Source of the DNA: 20CM-2-65-7 sp035943355
Lineage (GTDB): Bacteria; Gemmatimonadota; Gemmatimonadetes; Gemmatimonadales; GWC2-71-9
Length of the DNA stretch: 9,206 nt
Assembly: GCA_035943355.1 (NCBI GenBank)
Contig: DASZCG010000163.1
Span: forward strand, 1-9,206
Reading direction: 5' to 3'
Below are positions 6,190-9,206 of the stretch, in pieces; the first letter of the stretch is position 1, and the number at the start of each line of letters is the position of its first letter. Made by a program: the position numbers and the translations under genes. The notes below the pieces were generated by a model. That model ran no database searches and was not told the DNA's origin. It saw nothing but the letters and a program-made list of their open reading frames with translations.

Positions 6190-7767
6190 ATGAATTTGTG
6201 GGCTACGAAATCCATCTCCATGCTGCGTGCCGAAGCCGACGCGGCCGGCGAGCACCAGCTCAAGCGGGCGCTCACTCCCCTCAACCTGATCACGCTGGGC
6301 ATCGGCGCCATCATCGGCGCCGGCATCTTCGTGCTCACCGGTCAGGCCGCCGCGCAGTATGCGGGGCCCGCGGTGTGGATCTCGATGATCGTGGTCGGCA
6401 TCGCCTGCGCCTTTGCCGGCCTCTGCTACGCTGAAATGGCGAGCGCGGTCCCCGTCGCGGGCAGCGCCTACACCTACTCGTATGCGACCATGGGCGAGCT
6501 GATCGCGTGGATCATCGGTTGGGATCTCGTCCTCGAGTACGCGGCCGGTGCCGCGACAGTGGGAGTGGGGTGGTCTGGTCACTTCGTGAGCCTGCTCGGC
6601 AACTTCGGCATGCACCTCCCGGCGACGCTTACGGCCGCACCAACGACGTGGTGCACCGCCGCCAACGTTCACGCTGCCATGGCGGGCTGCGCGCACGCCG
6701 GACTCAACTTGACGGGCGCCATTGTCAACCTGCCGGCGGTGTTCATCGTAGCGGTGATGTCCACGATCCTGGTGATCGGCATCAAGGAATCGGCGAAGGT
6801 CAACAATTTCATCGTGCTGCTCAAGCTGGTCATCATCTTCCTCATCGTCGGCGTCGGTCTCGGGCACGTCACCACCGCGAACTGGCATCCGCTGATTCCA
6901 CCGAACGCGGGGGAGTGGGGCACCTACGGTGTGTCCGGGGTCCTGCGCGGCGCGGGACTCGTGTTCTTCGCCTACATTGGATTCGACGCCGTCTCGACGG
7001 CGGCGCAAGAGGCCCGCAATCCCCAGAAGGACATGCCGATCGGCATCCTCGGCTCGTTGTTCGTCTGCACGATACTGTATGTCATCGTCTCGGCACTCCT
7101 GACCGGCATGGTCAACTACAAAGAGCTCCTCGCCCTCCAGGCTTCGTCCCCACCCGACTACGCCGCCCCGATGGCCTACGCGATGAAGCACGTCGGCGCG
7201 CCGGAGTGGGTGCGCATCTCGGTCGACATCGGCGCCGTCCTGGGCCTCGGCTCGGTGATTCTGGTGATGTTGCTTGGCCAGTCCCGCGTGTTCTACTCGA
7301 TGTCGCGCGACGGGCTGCTCGGCGGCTGGGCGGGGAAAGTGCATCCCCGGTTCCGTACTCCGTACCTGTCGACGATCTACACCGGCATCGCGGTGGGTCT
7401 CGCGACGGGACTCCTGCCGCTGCAATTGCTGGGGCAGCTCGTGAACATCGGCACATTGCTCGCGTTCGTCCTGGTGTGCGCCGGCGTCATGATTCTGCGC
7501 AAGAAGCGGCCTGATCTCGACCGTCCCTTCAAGACGCCGTGGGTTCCGTTCGTGCCGATCATGGGGGTGATCTGCTGCCTGGGCCTGATGGCCACGCTAC
7601 CGTTTGACACCTGGGGCCGGTTGATCGTGTGGTTGCTGATCGGCTTCGTGATCTACTTCGGTTACAGCCGACACCACAGCCGGTTGCAGCGTGAGATCGC
7701 ATCCGGGTCATTTGGCGGGGGCGGGGGCCGTGCCGGTGTGAAGGGACAAGGGCCACCGGTGCGGTAA
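6190..7767 (+). CDS. APC-superfamily amino acid permease (cationic amino acid transporter-like)
   Basis: This 525-aa integral membrane protein has about twelve hydrophobic segments. The first carries GIGAIIGAGIFVLTG (37-51), the substrate-binding unwound helix of the APC fold. VPVAGSAYTYSY (87-98) and FFAYIGFDAVSTAAQEARNP (259-278) are also hallmarks of the family, close to YfnA/CAT-type permeases. SRVFYSMSRDGLLGGWAGKV (365-384) is the conserved loop after TM8. A roughly 30-residue extracellular loop with Cys155 and Cys167 lies between TM4 and TM5; a disulphide is possible. The C-terminus is a charged, glycine-rich tail. GGAG at 6181-6184, 5 nt before the ATG, is a good Shine-Dalgarno site and fixes the start. 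The substrate cannot be read from sequence; amino acid uptake or exchange is the family role. It is separated from both neighbours by gaps, so it may be transcribed alone. Confidence 0.93.
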   Translation: MNLWATKSISMLRAEADAAGEHQLKRALTPLNLITLGIGAIIGAGIFVLTGQAAAQYAGPAVWISMIVVGIACAFAGLCYAEMASAVPVAGSAYTYSYATMGELIAWIIGWDLVLEYAAGAATVGVGWSGHFVSLLGNFGMHLPATLTAAPTTWCTAANVHAAMAGCAHAGLNLTGAIVNLPAVFIVAVMSTILVIGIKESAKVNNFIVLLKLVIIFLIVGVGLGHVTTANWHPLIPPNAGEWGTYGVSGVLRGAGLVFFAYIGFDAVSTAAQEARNPQKDMPIGILGSLFVCTILYVIVSALLTGMVNYKELLALQASSPPDYAAPMAYAMKHVGAPEWVRISVDIGAVLGLGSVILVMLLGQSRVFYSMSRDGLLGGWAGKVHPRFRTPYLSTIYTGIAVGLATGLLPLQLLGQLVNIGTLLAFVLVCAGVMILRKKRPDLDRPFKTPWVPFVPIMGVICCLGLMATLPFDTWGRLIVWLLIGFVIYFGYSRHHSRLQREIASGSFGGGGGRAGVKGQGPPVR

Positions 7768-7789
7768 GTACCAGGACGACGTGGCGGGA

Positions 7790-7834
7790 TGCGCTCGGCG
7801 GGCCTGTCCTTGAGGACCGTGCTTGCCGAGCGCA
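7790..7834 (+). terminator. Long hairpin downstream of the permease gene
   Basis: TGCGCTCGGC (7790-7799) and GCCGAGCGCA (7825-7834) are perfect 10-bp inverted repeats enclosing 25 nt. Inside them GTCC and GGAC (7806-7809 and 7814-7817) form a nested stem with a TTGA loop. A GGGTTTCGG stretch follows, only a short T run. It is most simply the terminator of the permease message, possibly acting in both directions, but it could also be a structured leader element for the phosphoesterase gene. Confidence 0.55.
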
Positions 7835-7857
7835 GGGTTTCGGCTGCGAAGTCCGCC

Positions 7858-7864
7858 AAAGGAG
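7858..7864 (+). promoter_or_regulatory. Orphan Shine-Dalgarno-like sequence upstream of the DHH gene
   Basis: AAAGGAG is the strongest ribosome-binding-like site near the phosphoesterase gene, yet it lies 58 nt before its ATG and no ATG or GTG follows at normal spacing. An in-frame TAG at 7866-7868 rules out a longer product starting before it. A TTG at 7882 opens a 14-codon frame whose TGA (7924-7926) overlaps the gene's ATG as ATGA, but its spacing to this site (17 nt) is long. Confidence 0.3.
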
Positions 7865-7909
7865 CTAGATCAACGGTATCGTTGGGGCGGACAACGTTCA
7901 GGACGCGAT

Positions 7910-7915
7910 TATCTT
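7910..7915 (+). promoter_or_regulatory. Candidate -10 box for the DHH gene
   Basis: TATCTT (4 of 6 matches to TATAAT) ends 7 nt before the ATG at 7923, so transcription would begin at or next to the start codon. GGACAA at 7889-7894 is a poor -35 candidate at short spacing. No Shine-Dalgarno site lies in the 20 nt before the ATG, which fits a leaderless message. Confidence 0.3.
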
Positions 7916-7922
7916 CTCCAAG

Positions 7923-8948
7923 ATGAATCCGAATGGAGTGCCCGTTCCACTCGCGCGCGCTCGGGCGGCACGCGAAGTTGCGACCGCCTTGACCGGCGCG
8001 CGCCACGTCGTCCTTACCACGCACGTCAATGCGGACGGCGACGGCGTCGGCAGCGAAATCGGACTCTGGCACCTGCTGCGGGCGCAGGGCATCTCCGTGA
8101 AGATCGCCAATCCCACCGGCATTCCCGATCGGTTCACCTTCCTCATTCCCGAGGGTGCAGACGCGAGCCAGCAGGCGGTGCGCGAGATCGAGCGCGCGGA
8201 CATCGTGGCGTCGCTCGACATCGGCGACCTCACGCGGCTCGGTGAGCTGGCGACGGTGATCAAGAAGCGCGAGCCCGCCTTCGTGTGCATCGACCATCAC
8301 GTCGGGCCGGTGAAACTGCCGGCCGGCCCGTGCCTGATCGCCCCCGACGCGACCGCGACGGCGGAGTTGATCTTCGATCTCGCGAGCGTCGCCGGTTGGC
8401 CGCTCACACCCGAGAGCGCACAGGCGCTTTACGTCGGACTGCTCACCGACACCGGCGGATTTCGGTTCTCGAACACGACCGCGCGCGCGCTGCGCGTGGC
8501 TGCCGCGCTGCTGGAGAAGGGCGTCGATCCGGAAGACGTCTATGCGTCGGTGTACGCGAGCGCGCCGGAGGGGCGCGTGCGGCTGCTGGCGGAAGTGCTG
8601 CAGACGCTCGTCGTCGAACCGGATGTGGGGCTCGCCTGGGTCAGCGTACCCGCGGATGCGCTGCGCCGTCACGAGGTGACTCCCGACGATCTCGACGGCA
8701 TCGTCGAGTTTCCCCGGTCCATCGCCGGCGTGCGGCTTGCGCTGTTGTTTCGGCATATCGGCAGCGGCCGCATCAAGGTGTCGTTCCGCTCCATGGGAGA
8801 AGTCGACGTGGCCGAGCTGGCGCATGAGTTCGGCGGCGGCGGCCATCATCGCGCGGCGGGCGCTTCGCTGGCCGGCTCGATGGCCGATGTGGAAGAAAAG
8901 GTGTTGACCGCCGCTCGGCGGTTTTTGCGGAACGGCCAGTCCACATGA
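7923..8948 (+). CDS. nrnA: DHH-family phosphoesterase, NrnA-like nanoRNase / pAp phosphatase
   Basis: The 341-aa cytoplasmic protein has a DHH domain followed by a DHHA1 domain. Metal-binding motifs are TTHVNADGDGVGS (His34, Asp38, Asp40), SLDIGDLTRLG (Asp99), CIDHHVGP (the DHH triad, 124-126) and LLTDTGGFRFSNT (Asp176). GGGGHHRAAGAS (304-315) is the C-terminal substrate-binding loop. The order and length match NrnA-type enzymes, which degrade 2-5-nt RNA fragments and often dephosphorylate 3'-phosphoadenosine-5'-phosphate; cyclic-dinucleotide-derived linear dinucleotides are another known substrate class. There are no extra CBS, PAS or membrane domains, which argues against GdpP or the tRNA-nucleotidyltransferase fusions. 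The ATG at 7923 is the first normal start after an in-frame TAG at 7866. The stop overlaps the next gene's ATG as ATGA. Family is secure; exact substrate preference is inferred. Confidence 0.9.
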   Translation: MNPNGVPVPLARARAAREVATALTGARHVVLTTHVNADGDGVGSEIGLWHLLRAQGISVKIANPTGIPDRFTFLIPEGADASQQAVREIERADIVASLDIGDLTRLGELATVIKKREPAFVCIDHHVGPVKLPAGPCLIAPDATATAELIFDLASVAGWPLTPESAQALYVGLLTDTGGFRFSNTTARALRVAAALLEKGVDPEDVYASVYASAPEGRVRLLAEVLQTLVVEPDVGLAWVSVPADALRRHEVTPDDLDGIVEFPRSIAGVRLALLFRHIGSGRIKVSFRSMGEVDVAELAHEFGGGGHHRAAGASLAGSMADVEEKVLTAARRFLRNGQST

Positions 8949-9206
8949 GCGCGGCGAGCCTCAAATCCCGCGTCGAGCAGGCGCTCGGCGCCATCACGAA
9001 TGCTCGGCAGGGCCGCGACATCGTCGCCGCTGGCATGGTGCGCGATCTCACGGTGGATGAGCAGGGCGGTGTGAGCTTCACGTTCGTGCTGACGCGCGAC
9101 GACCCGGGTGCATTGGCCCGTCAGGCGCGCAAGGCCGTCGCAGCGGTTCCCGGAGTGAGCGGTGTCAAGGTGAACCTGGTCGACGCGGGTGAAGGTGGCC
9201 CAACCC
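8945..9206 (+). CDS. mrp: Mrp/ApbC-type Fe-S cluster carrier, N-terminal MIP18-like domain, partial
   Basis: The first 87 residues are visible; the gene continues past the right edge. They read like the MIP18/DUF59 domain found at the N-terminus of Mrp (ApbC) proteins: MSAASLKSRVEQALGAI, then GRDIVAAGMVRDLTVDEQGG, VSFTFVLTRDDPGALARQAR and finally VAAVPGVSGVKVNLV. In Mrp this domain precedes a deviant Walker A P-loop ATPase that binds and delivers Fe-S clusters; that part is not in the window. A stand-alone MIP18/SufT-type protein is the alternative. A stand-alone protein would normally keep a DPE(L/I) motif near the start, which is degenerate here (ITNARQGRDIV), as is common in Mrp. The ATG overlaps the phosphoesterase stop as ATGA, so the pair is probably co-translated. 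Confidence 0.78.
   Translation, partial: MSAASLKSRVEQALGAITNARQGRDIVAAGMVRDLTVDEQGGVSFTFVLTRDDPGALARQARKAVAAVPGVSGVKVNLVDAGEGGPT

Noticed and set aside
6091..7425. 444-codon open frame on the minus strand opposite the permease
   Set aside because: Its composition is extreme (Arg, His, Asp, Gly), with no recognisable domain. It is the expected antisense shadow of a GC-rich membrane protein gene.
1607..7790. Shared 14-mer CGACGTGGCGGGAT at 1607-1620 and 7777-7790
   Set aside because: One 14-bp match in 9.2 kb of GC-rich DNA is near what chance allows, and the flanks do not match.
7662..8849. 395-codon open frame on the minus strand opposite the DHH gene
   Set aside because: It is rich in Arg, His and Asp, shows no family motif, and runs antisense to a gene with all catalytic motifs intact.

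Overview
The window is GC-rich, densely packed bacterial DNA with eight genes plus two that run off the edges. Short gene overlaps, few Shine-Dalgarno sites, GC-biased third codon positions and secreted proteins ending in aromatic residues suggest a Gram-negative soil or freshwater bacterium. My best guess is Gemmatimonadota or a neighbouring phylum. This rests on general gene style, not on a marker gene, so it is only a moderate inference.

Layout. The left third (1-3258) is one minus-strand operon read right to left: gpmI (cofactor-independent phosphoglycerate mutase), a secreted outer-membrane beta-barrel-like protein, a TupB-type oxyanion (tungstate) ABC permease, and the start of its TupC-type ATPase, which continues past the left edge. 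Each gene overlaps the next by 4, 13 and 8 bp. The right two thirds is on the plus strand. A secreted protein with three SH3-like domains and an unassigned C-terminal domain (3269-4327) overlaps a 110-aa helical protein (4324-4656), followed after 8 bp by guaB (IMP dehydrogenase, 4665-6122). After a 67-bp gap comes an APC-family amino acid permease (6190-7767). A 155-bp gap holding a strong hairpin precedes a DHH-family NrnA-like phosphoesterase (7923-8948). This overlaps by 4 bp the N-terminal part of an Mrp/ApbC-type Fe-S carrier that runs off the right edge.

How they work together. Most of the content is housekeeping: glycolysis (gpmI), guanine nucleotide synthesis (guaB), nanoRNA/pAp turnover (nrnA-like) and Fe-S cluster delivery (mrp). 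The less ordinary parts are an outer-membrane-like barrel inserted between gpmI and the oxyanion importer, short 8-bp-period tandem repeats inside two coding sequences of that operon, a divergent pair whose likely start codons are only 10 bp apart, and possible leaderless starts. I saw no tRNA, rRNA, CRISPR array, insertion sequence, phage gene or defence system. No stretch over 300 bases lacks a gene.
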